A DNA stretch of 64,000 nt from CAVTTH01 sp963737545 (GTDB lineage: Bacteria > Verrucomicrobiota > Verrucomicrobiia > Chthoniobacterales > UBA10450). The notes below the pieces were generated by a model. It made no database searches. It was not told where the DNA came from and saw only the letters and a program-made list of their open reading frames with translations. Numbering within the stretch: position 1 is the stretch's first letter; every line of letters begins with the position of its first letter. Positions 11,046-20,452 of this stretch are shown piece after piece. The translations under genes and the position numbers were made by a program. The stretch spans positions 62,001 to 126,000 of the forward strand of contig CAVTTH010000004.1 in assembly GCA_963737545.1 (NCBI GenBank), given 5' to 3'.

Positions 11046-11840
11046 ATGAAAGTGGTTTTGTTTTGCGGTGGCTTCGGTATGCGTATGCGCGAATATTCCG
11101 AAGCCTTGCCTAAACCGATGGTGGCCATCGGATATCGTCCCATCCTTTGGCATGTAATGAAGTATTACGCCCATTACGGGCACAAAGACTTTATCTTGTG
11201 TTTGGGCTACAAGGCTGACGTTATCAAGAAGTACTTCCTCGAATATGACGAGTGCGTATCGAATGACTTTGTCCTTTCCCGCGGAGGCAAGAACCTTGAG
11301 TTACTAAGCAGCGACATCCACGACTGGAACATCACGTTTGTGGACACGGGGCTCACCTCGAACATTGGCCAGCGTCTCAAAGCCGTCCAAAAGCAGCTCG
11401 AAGGAGAGGAGATGTTTCTCGCTAACTACACCGATGGTCTTTCAGATGTGCCGCTCCCTGCTGTGATTGAATCCTTCAAAGATAGTCAAAACGTCGCCTG
11501 TTTTGTGAGCGTGAAACCGCGGGCCAGCTTTCATCTTATCACGATGGAGCCCGGCGGCGGTGTGTCCAGCATCGAACATATCGCGAAGTCCGGGGCGCGT
11601 ATGAATGGCGGGTTTATGGTGCTGCGGCCGGAGATTTTCAACTACATGAACGAAGGTGAAGAATTGGTGGAGGAACCGTTCCGGCGGCTGATCGGTGCCG
11701 GCCGATTGATGGCCTACCCGCATGACGGCTATTGGGCGTGCATGGACACCTTCAAGGAAAAGCAGGACCTTGAAGACGTCTTCGGCCGAGGCAGCGCGCC
11801 TTGGGCGGTGTGGAATCATCAGCACGAAATCAAGAAGTGA
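11046..11840 (+). CDS. rfbF: Glucose-1-phosphate cytidylyltransferase-like nucleotidyltransferase
   Basis: 264 residues, matching RfbF-type enzymes, which form CDP-glucose from glucose-1-phosphate and CTP. The nucleotidyltransferase signature is a variant, FCGGFGMRMREYSEALPKPM, with the YRPILWHVMKYYAHYGHKDF block after it. The metal-binding Asp is probably in ANYTDGLSDV, and NGGFMVL and DGYWACMDTFKEK close the fold. The ATG at 11046 has GAGAG about 8 bases upstream. Its stop overlaps the GTG start of the next gene. No CDP-glucose 4,6-dehydratase is visible, so the CDP-sugar route is incomplete here. Confidence 0.8.
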   Translation: MKVVLFCGGFGMRMREYSEALPKPMVAIGYRPILWHVMKYYAHYGHKDFILCLGYKADVIKKYFLEYDECVSNDFVLSRGGKNLELLSSDIHDWNITFVDTGLTSNIGQRLKAVQKQLEGEEMFLANYTDGLSDVPLPAVIESFKDSQNVACFVSVKPRASFHLITMEPGGGVSSIEHIAKSGARMNGGFMVLRPEIFNYMNEGEELVEEPFRRLIGAGRLMAYPHDGYWACMDTFKEKQDLEDVFGRGSAPWAVWNHQHEIKK

Positions 11841-12490
11841 TTGCGTGCAATCTGGACCGCGTGAAGCGGGTGCTCTGCCTGGGAGCGCACAGCGACGATA
11901 TTGAGATCGGCTGCGGTGGCACGGTGCTGCGAATGATCGAGCAGTCGAAGAGCATCGAATTCCACTGGCTCGTGCTAAGTTCCAATCCGACGCGCGCCAA
12001 AGAAGCCGAGCGGAGTGCGATAACCTTTCTGGGCGGCGCACGGCACAGGACGGTTGTTGTGAAATCCTTTCGCGATGGCTTTCTTCCCTACATCGGCGCA
12101 CCGGTGAAGGAAGTCTTCGAAGAGATCAAAACGACCTTCGAACCGGATGTCATCTTCACTCATTTCCGTCACGATTTGCATCAGGATCATCGAATGGTCT
12201 GCGAGCTAACGTGGAACACCTTCCGCAACCACTTCATCCTCGAATACGAAGTCCCAAAGTACGACGCCGATCTGCGCTCGCCGAATTTCTTCGTGCCACT
12301 GAGCGATAGCCAGGCCCGCAAGAAGGTAACCGCGCTGATGCGCTGCTTTGGTACGCAACGGAACAAGCATTGGTTCTCGGAGGATTTGTTTTACGGTCTG
12401 ATGCGGTTGCGCAGCATCGAAGGCGCCTCACCTACCCGACACGCAGAGGCATTTCATTGCCGCAAAATGTTACTCGGAAGAACCAAGTGA
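11837..12490 (+). CDS. PIG-L family deacetylase
   Basis: Zn-dependent N-acetyl sugar deacetylase fold (LmbE/PIG-L). The metal motif GAHSDDIEIGCGGT lies close to the N-terminus and the second metal site is in HFRHDLHQDHRMV. The GTG at 11837, which overlaps the preceding stop TGA, is preferred over an upstream frame extension to 11801 because it starts just before the conserved VKRVLCLGAHSDD strand and fits translational coupling. The nucleotide-sugar neighbourhood suggests removal of an acetyl group from a sugar or sugar nucleotide; the substrate is unknown. Confidence 0.8.
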   Translation: MIACNLDRVKRVLCLGAHSDDIEIGCGGTVLRMIEQSKSIEFHWLVLSSNPTRAKEAERSAITFLGGARHRTVVVKSFRDGFLPYIGAPVKEVFEEIKTTFEPDVIFTHFRHDLHQDHRMVCELTWNTFRNHFILEYEVPKYDADLRSPNFFVPLSDSQARKKVTALMRCFGTQRNKHWFSEDLFYGLMRLRSIEGASPTRHAEAFHCRKMLLGRTK

Positions 12491-12530
12491 AGGCTTGGCG
12501 CGCCTTCGACAATTAGCGGTCCTCCTCTTC

Positions 12531-13728
12531 ATGTATGACTACGCCATTATCGGAGGTGGAATCGTGGGATTGGCAACGGCCATGGCTGTGGGCAATAAGT
12601 ATCCACGGGCGAATGTTCTCGTCCTCGAAAAAGAGCAGGGCCTTGCACAACACCAGACCGGCCGGAACAGCGGTGTTATCCATTCGGGTATTTACTACAA
12701 ACCCGGGAGCTTGAAGGCCAGGTTGGCCCGGGAAGGCAATCGCTCAATGGTCGAGTTTTGCCGCGAGCACGGCATTAAGCATGAAGTTTGCGGCAAGGTG
12801 ATCGTCGCCACGAAGGCCTCGGAATTGCCGCTTCTCGACAGCCTCCTGCAGCGGGGTCTCGATCATCAGCTGGCGGTGACGCGGCTCGCGCCGGAGGAAG
12901 TGCAGGAGATTGAGCCACACGTGCGTTGTCTCGCCGGCATCAAAGTTCCTTCAACGGGAATCGTCAACTACCGAGAGGTTTCTGCGAAATATGTCGAAGT
13001 CATCAAATCAAAAGGTGGAACGGTGCAAACCGGCACGCGCGTTAATCGGTTACGCAGGGCAAATGGAACTCAAATCATCGGAACATCTCAAGGAGAGTTT
13101 GAAGCAAGATTTGTTATCAATTGCGCGGGCCTGTTTAGCGATCGCGTAGCCCGCTTTGGTGGCCTGGATCCGAGCGCGAGGATCGTTCCGTTCCGTGGCG
13201 AATATTATGAGTTGGTACCCGAGAGGCGACACCTTGTAAGAACGTTGATTTACCCGGTGCCAAATCCCGCCTTTCCGTTCCTCGGTGTTCATTTTACCCG
13301 CATGATCGATGATTCAGTCCATGCCGGGCCCAATGCTGTGCTAGCCTTCAAGCGGGAGGGCTACCGCAGGACGGACATCAACTGCGCAGATTTGTTTGAA
13401 ATTTTTACGTTCCCGGGTTTCTGGAAGTTGGCGAGAAAGTATTACCGGGATGGCATGATGGAGATGGTGCGCTCCGTGAGCAAACGAGCGTTCGTGAAAA
13501 GTCTTCAGCAACTCATCCCCGAAATAACCAAAGATGACTTAGTCCCGACGCATTCGGGAGTTCGGGCGCAAGCATTGATGCCCGACGGGAAACTCGTTGA
13601 TGATTTTCTGATAGTGAACGGGAAGGAATTCAATTCACGTATGCAATGCGCCCTCGCCCGCAGCGACCGCCTCACTTGAAATCGGACGTTTTATCGCGAA
13701 TCGCCTCCCCGAGGTTGTTCTGAATTAA
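12531..13728 (+). CDS. lhgO: L-2-hydroxyglutarate oxidase-like FAD protein, frameshifted near the 3' end
   Basis: An FAD-dependent DAO/LhgO-type oxidase. It begins MYDYAIIGGGIVGLATA with the dinucleotide motif, followed by QTGRNSGVIHSGIYYKPGSLKA and PTHSGVRAQALMPDG. The ATG at 12531 is favoured over the TTG at 12495. The open frame stops at 13679 with unrelated residues. Dropping one G near 13624 gives the family ending NSIHVCNAPSPAATASLEIG and a stop at 13726-13728. Known LhgO oxidises L-2-hydroxyglutarate and passes electrons to quinone. Why it sits among sugar-nucleotide genes is unclear, and it might oxidise another hydroxy acid. Confidence 0.75.
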
Positions 13729-13761
13729 TGTTCTTCAACACAAATCCCTAATCTCACCAAA

Positions 13762-15048
13762 ATGAAAATTGCTGTCGTCGGTCTTGGCTATGTGGGTCTT
13801 CCGCTGTCGCTCCAATTTGCGCGTTCGGGTGTAGAAGTGGTCGGCTTGGACATCGACGCCGAGAAGGTCAAGGCGCTGAATCAAGGTCGAAGCTATATCA
13901 AGCACATCACCTCCGATGCCATTGCGGAATTCACGCAGGCCGGAAAGTTCTCGGCGTCCACCGATTTTTCGCATGTGAAAGAGGTCGACGCGGTGATCAT
14001 CTGCGTACCTACCCCACTAAATAAAAACCGGGAGCCCGATATCTCTTACATCGTTGAAACTGGCCGGGCTATCGCGCCACACCTCGCAAAGGGGACGTTG
14101 GTGGTACTGGAATCCACAACGTATCCAGGAACAACGGACGATGATTTGCGAAAAGTACTCGAAGGCGGTTCAGGTCTGAGTGCAGGTACAGATTTTCATT
14201 TGGCGTTTTCTCCAGAACGAGAGGATCCCGGAAATGACCAGAGCAAAGTGAAGGTCGTGCCGAAGGTGATCGGGGGCTACACTCAAGCATGCCTGGAACA
14301 CGCAATGAGCGTCTACGGCAAAGCCATTGATACTCTCGTCCCCGTATCTTCCTGCCGTGTGGCTGAGGCGACTAAATTGCTGGAGAACATATTTCGGAGC
14401 GTTAACATCGCTTTGGTTAATGAGTTGAAACTGGTTTATGGAGCAATGGGGATCGACGTATGGGATGTGATTAATGCTGCCAAGACAAAACCGTTCGGCT
14501 TCATGGCCTTTTATCCCGGCCCTGGTCTCGGCGGCCATTGCATTCCGATTGACCCGTTTTACCTCACGTGGAAAGCGCGCGAGTATGGGAAGAACACGCG
14601 TTTCATCGAACTGGCCGGTGAGATTAACACGCAGATGCCGGAGCACGTAGTGCACCGGGTCGCCGAAGCATTAAACGATCGAGGCAAAGCTTTAAGAGGT
14701 AGCCGCGTGCTCGTCCTGGGCTTGGCCTACAAACCGAACGTGGACGACGAGCGCGAATCACCGAGCTATGTGCTGATGAGCTTGCTGAGCGAACGTGGCG
14801 TTGAGGTCGAGTATCACGATCCTTATGTCCCGGAGATCAAACCGACGCGAGAGCATTCACGTTGGGCGGGGAAAGCGTCAACGAAATGGAACCAGCGCAC
14901 GATCGGAGGCTTCGATCTCGTGCTTATTGCTACGAATCACACGTGCGTGAATTATGAGGAGCTGGCTGAGTGGGCTCCGTGCATCGTTGATACGCGGAAT
15001 GCCATGGCAGCTGTGAAGGTCGCACCGGGTCAAGTTTGGAAAGCTTAG
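13762..15048 (+). CDS. wbpA: UDP-N-acetyl-hexosamine 6-dehydrogenase (nucleotide sugar dehydrogenase)
   Basis: 428 residues of the UDP-glucose/GDP-mannose dehydrogenase family. The NAD motif VVGLGYVGLPL lies at residues 5-15, and the middle domain carries EATKLLENIFRSVNIALVNEL. The catalytic Cys260 is in PGLGGHCIPIDPFYL, and the C-terminal domain has VLVLGLAYKPNVDDERESPS. The SPEREDPGN block fits the WbpA/UDP-GlcNAc 6-dehydrogenase branch better than Ugd. It oxidises the C6 alcohol to a uronic acid in two NAD-dependent steps for capsule or O-antigen sugars. It is the last gene of the sugar-nucleotide run, just before the exosortase. Confidence 0.85.
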   Translation: MKIAVVGLGYVGLPLSLQFARSGVEVVGLDIDAEKVKALNQGRSYIKHITSDAIAEFTQAGKFSASTDFSHVKEVDAVIICVPTPLNKNREPDISYIVETGRAIAPHLAKGTLVVLESTTYPGTTDDDLRKVLEGGSGLSAGTDFHLAFSPEREDPGNDQSKVKVVPKVIGGYTQACLEHAMSVYGKAIDTLVPVSSCRVAEATKLLENIFRSVNIALVNELKLVYGAMGIDVWDVINAAKTKPFGFMAFYPGPGLGGHCIPIDPFYLTWKAREYGKNTRFIELAGEINTQMPEHVVHRVAEALNDRGKALRGSRVLVLGLAYKPNVDDERESPSYVLMSLLSERGVEVEYHDPYVPEIKPTREHSRWAGKASTKWNQRTIGGFDLVLIATNHTCVNYEELAEWAPCIVDTRNAMAAVKVAPGQVWKA

Positions 15049-15114
15049 CACTAGCTTCTGCAGGCTTGTCTGCGACAGCTCGGGATCTCCACATCAAATA
15101 GAATCGATCTTATT

Positions 15115-16056
15115 TTGCCAACCCTCAATCGAACTCACCGGGCGGGTCTATTCTCGCGCTCATCGAGAGAGAAGGGCTTTCTTGGTTTCCTTGCTTTACT
15201 GGTTGCGATGTTCGCCAGTCCCCTGCTCTCATTGGCGACATATTCTGCCGGCAGCGATCTCAATTCGCACATTCTCTTGATCCCGTTTATCACAGTCTAT
15301 CTTATCTATGTTCAGCGACACCGGTTGCCCAAGTCTTACGTTTCATCCCCCGGCTGGGCGATTGGATTCTCGGCGGCCGGTCTGGTAATCTTGGGCGCGG
15401 CGTTGCAACTCTTTCCCTTTGCGGGTTCGCCGAGTCACAACGACCGACTCGGGTTGATGACATTGGCTTTCCTCTGCTTTCTTGTGACCGGCGCCCTCGG
15501 GTTTTTGGGGCGAAAATGGATGGTCGCTGCGGTTTTTCCGTTCGCCTTTCTTATCTTCATGATTCCGCTGCCCGATCGTGCCACGGAAGTGCTAGAGACG
15601 ACTTCCAAGCTGGCATCGGCGGAGGTCGCTAACTGGTTCTTTCAGCTCTCCGGCGTTCCCGTTCTTCGCGATGGAATGGTCTTTCAACTCCCGGGGATTG
15701 CGATTGAAGTGGCTCAAGAATGTAGTGGAATTCGCTCAAGCTGGGTTCTGTTCATGACCAGCTTGCTTGCATCGCATGTTTTGCTGCGGAGTCCGTGGCG
15801 TCGCATCGTTCTGGTGGCGGCCGTGATTCCGCTGGCCATCCTGCGCAATGGATTTCGAATTTTCGTGATCGGGTCGCTCTGCGTTCATCTGGGCCCGCAA
15901 ATGATTGACCACCCGATCCACAGACGCGGCGGCCCCCTCTTTTTCGCGCTGTCGTTGGTTCCGCTGCTTTTGTTGCTCTGGTGGTTGCGCAGAGGTGAAG
16001 CAGAAGGATCAACTTCGCCAAGCGAGGAGACGACAGCCGCGAATGCGGCGCTTTGA
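15115..16056 (+). CDS. Exosortase (multi-pass cysteine transpeptidase)
   Basis: A polytopic membrane protein of about 313 residues with about eight hydrophobic segments. The exosortase catalytic set is present: Cys203 in VAQECSGIRSS, Arg244 in AILRNGFRIFVIG and His269 in HPIHRRGGPLFF. Exosortases cleave C-terminal PEP-CTERM-like anchors of exported proteins during surface assembly, linked to exopolysaccharide. The start is uncertain: TTG at 15115 is used because no ATG precedes the first membrane segment. The downstream export lipoprotein and TPR lipoprotein complete a typical PEP-CTERM/exopolysaccharide locus. No protein with a clear sorting tail was found in this window. Confidence 0.85.
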   Translation: MPTLNRTHRAGLFSRSSREKGFLGFLALLVAMFASPLLSLATYSAGSDLNSHILLIPFITVYLIYVQRHRLPKSYVSSPGWAIGFSAAGLVILGAALQLFPFAGSPSHNDRLGLMTLAFLCFLVTGALGFLGRKWMVAAVFPFAFLIFMIPLPDRATEVLETTSKLASAEVANWFFQLSGVPVLRDGMVFQLPGIAIEVAQECSGIRSSWVLFMTSLLASHVLLRSPWRRIVLVAAVIPLAILRNGFRIFVIGSLCVHLGPQMIDHPIHRRGGPLFFALSLVPLLLLLWWLRRGEAEGSTSPSEETTAANAAL

Positions 16057-16122
16057 GCGAGCTTGGTGCAAAATTTTAACTTCTTTGAATGGAGAATATT
16101 ACATTGCAAATTTTTTGGATTG

Positions 16123-16134
16123 AAACCGCGGTTT
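16123..16134. promoter_or_regulatory. Perfect 12-bp palindrome in the export-gene leader
   Basis: AAACCGCGGTTT is a perfect inverted repeat in the 226-base AT-rich gap between the exosortase gene and the export lipoprotein. It could be a dimeric-regulator operator or chance; no partner site was seen. Confidence 0.25.
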
Positions 16135-16282
16135 ATTCTTCCATTCATTTTCCTTTTGCAGTAGCCTCCACGGCCAAAAAGAAAGATATACAAAACGACC
16201 CGTATCTCGTTTGATAGGGTTCAATCTTGGTTTTTGTCCGACCAAGCTCGAAACACGCGTCCTTAAAATAAGTCCAAAGCAA

Positions 16283-16951
16283 ATGATCAGTGAATGTTTG
16301 AAGTGGGGAAACCGCACCGATACACCATTTAAGCAGCAGAACCGCGGGGGATCCGCTCGCGGAAGCGCAGAAGGTCTTTGGGCGCTTGCTGCCGTCCTCG
16401 TACTCATGTGCGCAGGCTGTGAGGCCCCTGCTCCAACCTATTCCGATCAAATGGCCGCTCCCACCAAGGTGAGTTTGGCGCCCGGCGATGTTGTGAAACT
16501 CACATTCCCGGGAGCGCCCGATCTCAACCAATCACAAAAAATTCAAACAGATGGAAAGATCAATTTGCCTCTAATCGGAGAAGTGGAGGCAGCGGGAAGG
16601 AGCATTGGGCGACTCCAAGAGGAGTTGTCTTCTCGCTACAAACCGCAACTCAAAGACAGCACGGTCACTGTAACACTGGAAAGTAGCGTAACGACTGTCG
16701 TCGTTTCAGGCGCCGTAACCAAGCCCGCGAAGCTGGTATTTGATCGGCCCACGACCGTGTTTCAGGCTATCATGGAAGCCGGTGGAATAACCGAGTACGG
16801 AAGTCTGAAGAATGTTCGTGTCGTGCGCCTGGTCAACGGTCAGCAACGCACTCAGGTACTTGATCTGAGGCCGACTTTGGCTGGCCCAACGACGCGGCCG
16901 ACCTACGTCCGGGACGGCGATGTGATCTATATCCCGCTGACCTACTTCTAG
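16283..16951 (+). CDS. Polysaccharide biosynthesis/export lipoprotein (Wza/EpsA type, Poly_export-SLBB)
   Basis: An outer-membrane polysaccharide export protein. A hydrophobic stretch (LWALAAVLVLM) leads to a lipobox ending in Cys (CAGC), predicting lipidation. The Poly_export domain starts VSLAPGDVVKLTFPGAPDL with KIQTDGKINLPLIGEV. An SLBB domain follows (VVVSGAVTKPAKLVF, then MEAGGITEYGSLKNVRVVR), and the end VRDGDVIYIPLTYF is typical. The ATG at 16283 is preferred; a TTG at 16211 would extend the frame by 24 residues with no homology. With the exosortase and TPR lipoprotein it suggests an exopolysaccharide secretion system whose Wzc/Wzx/Wzy parts lie elsewhere. Confidence 0.85.
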   Translation: MISECLKWGNRTDTPFKQQNRGGSARGSAEGLWALAAVLVLMCAGCEAPAPTYSDQMAAPTKVSLAPGDVVKLTFPGAPDLNQSQKIQTDGKINLPLIGEVEAAGRSIGRLQEELSSRYKPQLKDSTVTVTLESSVTTVVVSGAVTKPAKLVFDRPTTVFQAIMEAGGITEYGSLKNVRVVRLVNGQQRTQVLDLRPTLAGPTTRPTYVRDGDVIYIPLTYF

Positions 16952-17164
16952 GAGTGCAGGCCGCTTTCGCGTTTCGGCGCGAATCCTCCGAAGCAGCGCT
17001 TCGAGACGGATCAGCCTAAGGCACTCACATAACGAATCTAGGGCGCCGGCGCGCTCTGCTTTTCAGACAACGGCACTCATGTAGAGTGTGCCGGGTCCAG
17101 GAATCCCAATGCGGAACAAAATTGAAACTAACTCTGCGTCAGTGCGGGCACTGATTGGATCGTC

Positions 17165-20100
17165 ATGACTATCTTGCGCTCTCATTCCAAAAGGATCTTG
17201 GTCGCGATTTTCGCGGCCCTTTTTTTCGGCGGTTGTTCCCCCGAGGCGAAGAAATCCCGTTTCCGGCAACAAGCGGAGCGTGATTTCGAGTCCGGCGAAT
17301 ATGACAAGGCCAAGATCGAGTACATGAATCTGCTGCGATTGGATCCCCAAAGCGCAACCGCCTATCAGCAATTGGGTATCATTTGGTTCGAAGAGGGTGC
17401 GCCGCTGCGCGCGGCTCCGTTCCTTCTTAAAGCACGAGAACTTGCCCCGACCAACCTTGGCAGCCGCACGAAACTGGCCGCCACGCTGGTGTCGCTGGGT
17501 GATCTTCGAGAGGGACGGAAGGAAGCGCTTGCCATTCTTCAGCAGGCCCCGGAGAACGGCGAAGCGATCAAGCTCCTGGCAGAAACTGCTCGCACCCCCG
17601 AGGAAGTTGATGAATCAGCGACGCAGCTCCAGAAGTTTCCCGACCGCGATGGCGCGGATTTTCAGATCGCATCGGCCTCTCTCTTCTTGCGAAGAGGGGA
17701 AGCCACATCGGCGGAGAGCGCTTTGACGCGGGCCCTCGCCCTGAATCCCAAATCTTCTTCCGCCCATCTCGCCATGGCCTCCTTCCGCCTGCTGCAAAAA
17801 GACACGGCGAAGGCCGAACTGGAACTCAAGAGTGCGGCGGATCTAGCCCCGTTACGTTCCATCGCGCGCTTAAAATATGCAGAATACAAGGCAAAAAACG
17901 GCGACTCGAGCGAGATCATCAAGATGTTAAAGGAGATTACCGGTAAGGCGCCTGACTTTTTGCCGGCCTGGTGTTTGCTGGCTCAGATCGCCTCAACCGA
18001 CAAACGGTACGACGAGTCCCTGGCACTTCTCGAAAACGTCTTTAGTCGCGACTCTGAAAACTTGGACGGACGGATCTTGGAAGCTCAAACTCGCCTCGCG
18101 AAAGGCGAACCTCAAAAGGCAACAGAAATCCTGGAACGTTTGGACAAGAAGTATCCGAATCTCCCGCCAGTTAAGTTCCAGTTGGCGCGGTCCTATTTGC
18201 AGAACAACAACCCGTCTCAAGCCATGACCGTTTTGAACCAGGTCGTAACGGTCAATCCAAACTATGTGGAAGCTGTCTTGTTGCTGGCTGAACTCAATCT
18301 CCAGACCGGCCATCCCGACGCGGTGGAAACTTCAATGAAGGACCTGCTGAAGAAGCAGCGGGATTTGTTTCAGGCCCAAGTGCTCCTAGCGGACGCGTAC
18401 CGCTCTCTTGGGCGGTTGGATGACGCGGCCGCCATTTTCCGCGAGCGCATCAGACTCCGGCCTAAAGAGTCACAATCCTACCTTCTTCTGGGTGTCATCT
18501 TACGCCAGCAAAATAACATAGACGAGGCACGAAAAATCTTCGAACAGGCGCAGACACTCGCTCCGGAAAATCTGGTGTTTACTGATCAGCTGGTCGATCT
18601 GGATCTTCTGGCAAGGAACTTTGACTCCGCCATGCAACGAGTTCAGGGGAAGCTCTCGAAGAACGGGCAAACAGCCAGTCTCCATTTCATGCTAGGTAAG
18701 ATTTACGTCGCTCAAGACAAATTAGATCTCGCCGAAACCGAGCTTCTGAAAACAGTAGAACTGGATGCCAGCTTTCCGAGGGCTTATGACCTGCTGATTT
18801 CCACTTATCTCATGCGAAACAAGCTTCCTGAAGCACTCACCCAGCTTCAGGCATTGTTGACTAAGAAGCCTGATAATGCGCCCGCGCTAATGGCATCAGC
18901 TCTTGTCTATGAAAAAATGAAAGAGTACGCCAAGGCTCGCGACACATATGACAAACTTCTTTCCACTCAGCCCGATTTTATCCCAGCCCTGAACAATCTT
19001 GCCTACCTTTATGCTGAACACCTTAATCAGTTGGATAAAGCCTATGAAATCGCGCGGAAACTCCGAATAACGCAACCATCTAATGCTTCAGTCGCCGATA
19101 CTTTGGGCTGGATTCTCTATCGCCGAGGCGATTACCAGCAGGCCGTAACTCTGCTCCAGGAGAGCGCCGGCAAACTCTCGGATAATGCTGAGGTTCAGTT
19201 TCATTTGGGGATGGCCAGTTATATGATGGGCCAGGCCGATGTTGCCCGTTCTGCTTTCCAAAAAGCTGCCAGCGCTCCCGCGTCTTTCCCGGGCAAAGAG
19301 CAGATTCGAGGACGACTGGCTTTGCTGGAAAGTGCCCCGGGCCGCGAAACATCCACGGGTGAACTGGAAACGCTATTGGAGCAGCAGCCCAATGACCTGG
19401 TCGCACTAACACGTCTCGGCGAAGCCTACGAGAAACAGGGGGAAATCGCCAAATCAGCGACCGCCTACGAACGGGCGGTAAAACTGAATCCGAAGCTGGT
19501 TTCTGCGGTGACGAAACTCGCTCAATTTTATGCGGGTCCGTTGCACGATAAGAGCAAGGCCCTGGAATTTGCCAAGAAGGCGAATGAACTTGCTCCGAGC
19601 GATCCAAAAGTTGCTGCTGTCTTAGGAAGCATTGCATATCAGACCGGAGACTTCGCACGGGCCTACAGCCTTCTTCAGGAAAGCGCTCGCCTCCTTCCCG
19701 ATGACCCGTTGATTCTGCACCACTATGCCTGGGCAGCGTACGGTTTGGGACAAGTTAGCGAGGCACAGAAAGCAATGCAAAGTATGCTGCAGATGGCGCC
19801 CCATTCTCCGCAATCCGAGGATGCGAGATCCTTTCTCGCCATGACTGCGCTGGATCGCTCCCGGAAGAATCTCACCGCTGCTGAACCCGATGTGCAGAGA
19901 CTCCTCAAGGCGGACAACAACTACATTCCGGCCTTGATGGCCCTGGCTGCGATCGACGTGCAACAGGGAAAAATGCAACCGGCAATTGAAATCTATTCTG
20001 ACGTGTTGCGGCGTCTTCCGGATTTCACGCCTGCGCAAAAGCAGTTAGCCGAGTTGTATTCGGAAGATCCCAAGAATATGGACAAAGCCTACGAGCTAGC

Positions 20101-20386
20101 TACGAAAGCCCGCAAGATTCTGACCGATGATCCTGAACTGGCTCAAACTCTCGCGGTGCTGAGTTATCAGAAAAAGGAATACGGGCGGGCAGTTCAGCTA
20201 TTTCAGGAAAGTAATAGAATCAAACCCATGGATGCGAAGGGCCTTTTTTATTTGGGGATGTCATACGCACGGACGAACGAAAAGTCGCAAGCACTCGAAA
20301 CTCTCAACCGCGCGCTGGCCGCGGAGGTGCATGAACCGCTCGCTGCTGAAGCTAAACAGACGATTGCAGAGCTCGAGCGAAAGTAA
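17165..20386 (+). CDS. TPR-repeat lipoprotein, PEP-CTERM system PrsT-like
   Basis: 1073 residues. A lipoprotein signal (ILVAIFAALFFGGCSPEAKK) is followed by tandem tetratricopeptide repeats over nearly the whole length (YDKAKIEYMNLLRLDPQSATAYQQLG is one unit; at least 20 appear). Large TPR lipoproteins called PrsT are standard members of exosortase/PEP-CTERM loci and are thought to scaffold assembly in the periplasm. The gene lies 213 bases after the export lipoprotein. A 19-codon ORF (17109-17168) ends in an ATGA overlap with the ATG used here, so coupled translation is possible. A near-perfect hairpin at about 17072-17094 precedes it. Confidence 0.82.
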   Translation: MTILRSHSKRILVAIFAALFFGGCSPEAKKSRFRQQAERDFESGEYDKAKIEYMNLLRLDPQSATAYQQLGIIWFEEGAPLRAAPFLLKARELAPTNLGSRTKLAATLVSLGDLREGRKEALAILQQAPENGEAIKLLAETARTPEEVDESATQLQKFPDRDGADFQIASASLFLRRGEATSAESALTRALALNPKSSSAHLAMASFRLLQKDTAKAELELKSAADLAPLRSIARLKYAEYKAKNGDSSEIIKMLKEITGKAPDFLPAWCLLAQIASTDKRYDESLALLENVFSRDSENLDGRILEAQTRLAKGEPQKATEILERLDKKYPNLPPVKFQLARSYLQNNNPSQAMTVLNQVVTVNPNYVEAVLLLAELNLQTGHPDAVETSMKDLLKKQRDLFQAQVLLADAYRSLGRLDDAAAIFRERIRLRPKESQSYLLLGVILRQQNNIDEARKIFEQAQTLAPENLVFTDQLVDLDLLARNFDSAMQRVQGKLSKNGQTASLHFMLGKIYVAQDKLDLAETELLKTVELDASFPRAYDLLISTYLMRNKLPEALTQLQALLTKKPDNAPALMASALVYEKMKEYAKARDTYDKLLSTQPDFIPALNNLAYLYAEHLNQLDKAYEIARKLRITQPSNASVADTLGWILYRRGDYQQAVTLLQESAGKLSDNAEVQFHLGMASYMMGQADVARSAFQKAASAPASFPGKEQIRGRLALLESAPGRETSTGELETLLEQQPNDLVALTRLGEAYEKQGEIAKSATAYERAVKLNPKLVSAVTKLAQFYAGPLHDKSKALEFAKKANELAPSDPKVAAVLGSIAYQTGDFARAYSLLQESARLLPDDPLILHHYAWAAYGLGQVSEAQKAMQSMLQMAPHSPQSEDARSFLAMTALDRSRKNLTAAEPDVQRLLKADNNYIPALMALAAIDVQQGKMQPAIEIYSDVLRRLPDFTPAQKQLAELYSEDPKNMDKAYELATKARKILTDDPELAQTLAVLSYQKKEYGRAVQLFQESNRIKPMDAKGLFYLGMSYARTNEKSQALETLNRALAAEVHEPLAAEAKQTIAELERK

Positions 20387-20452
20387 TACTCGTGCCAGCC
20401 AGCGATATTCGGCGAACGTTGAATCAAACGCTCCGGCGCGTCCGATGTCGAT

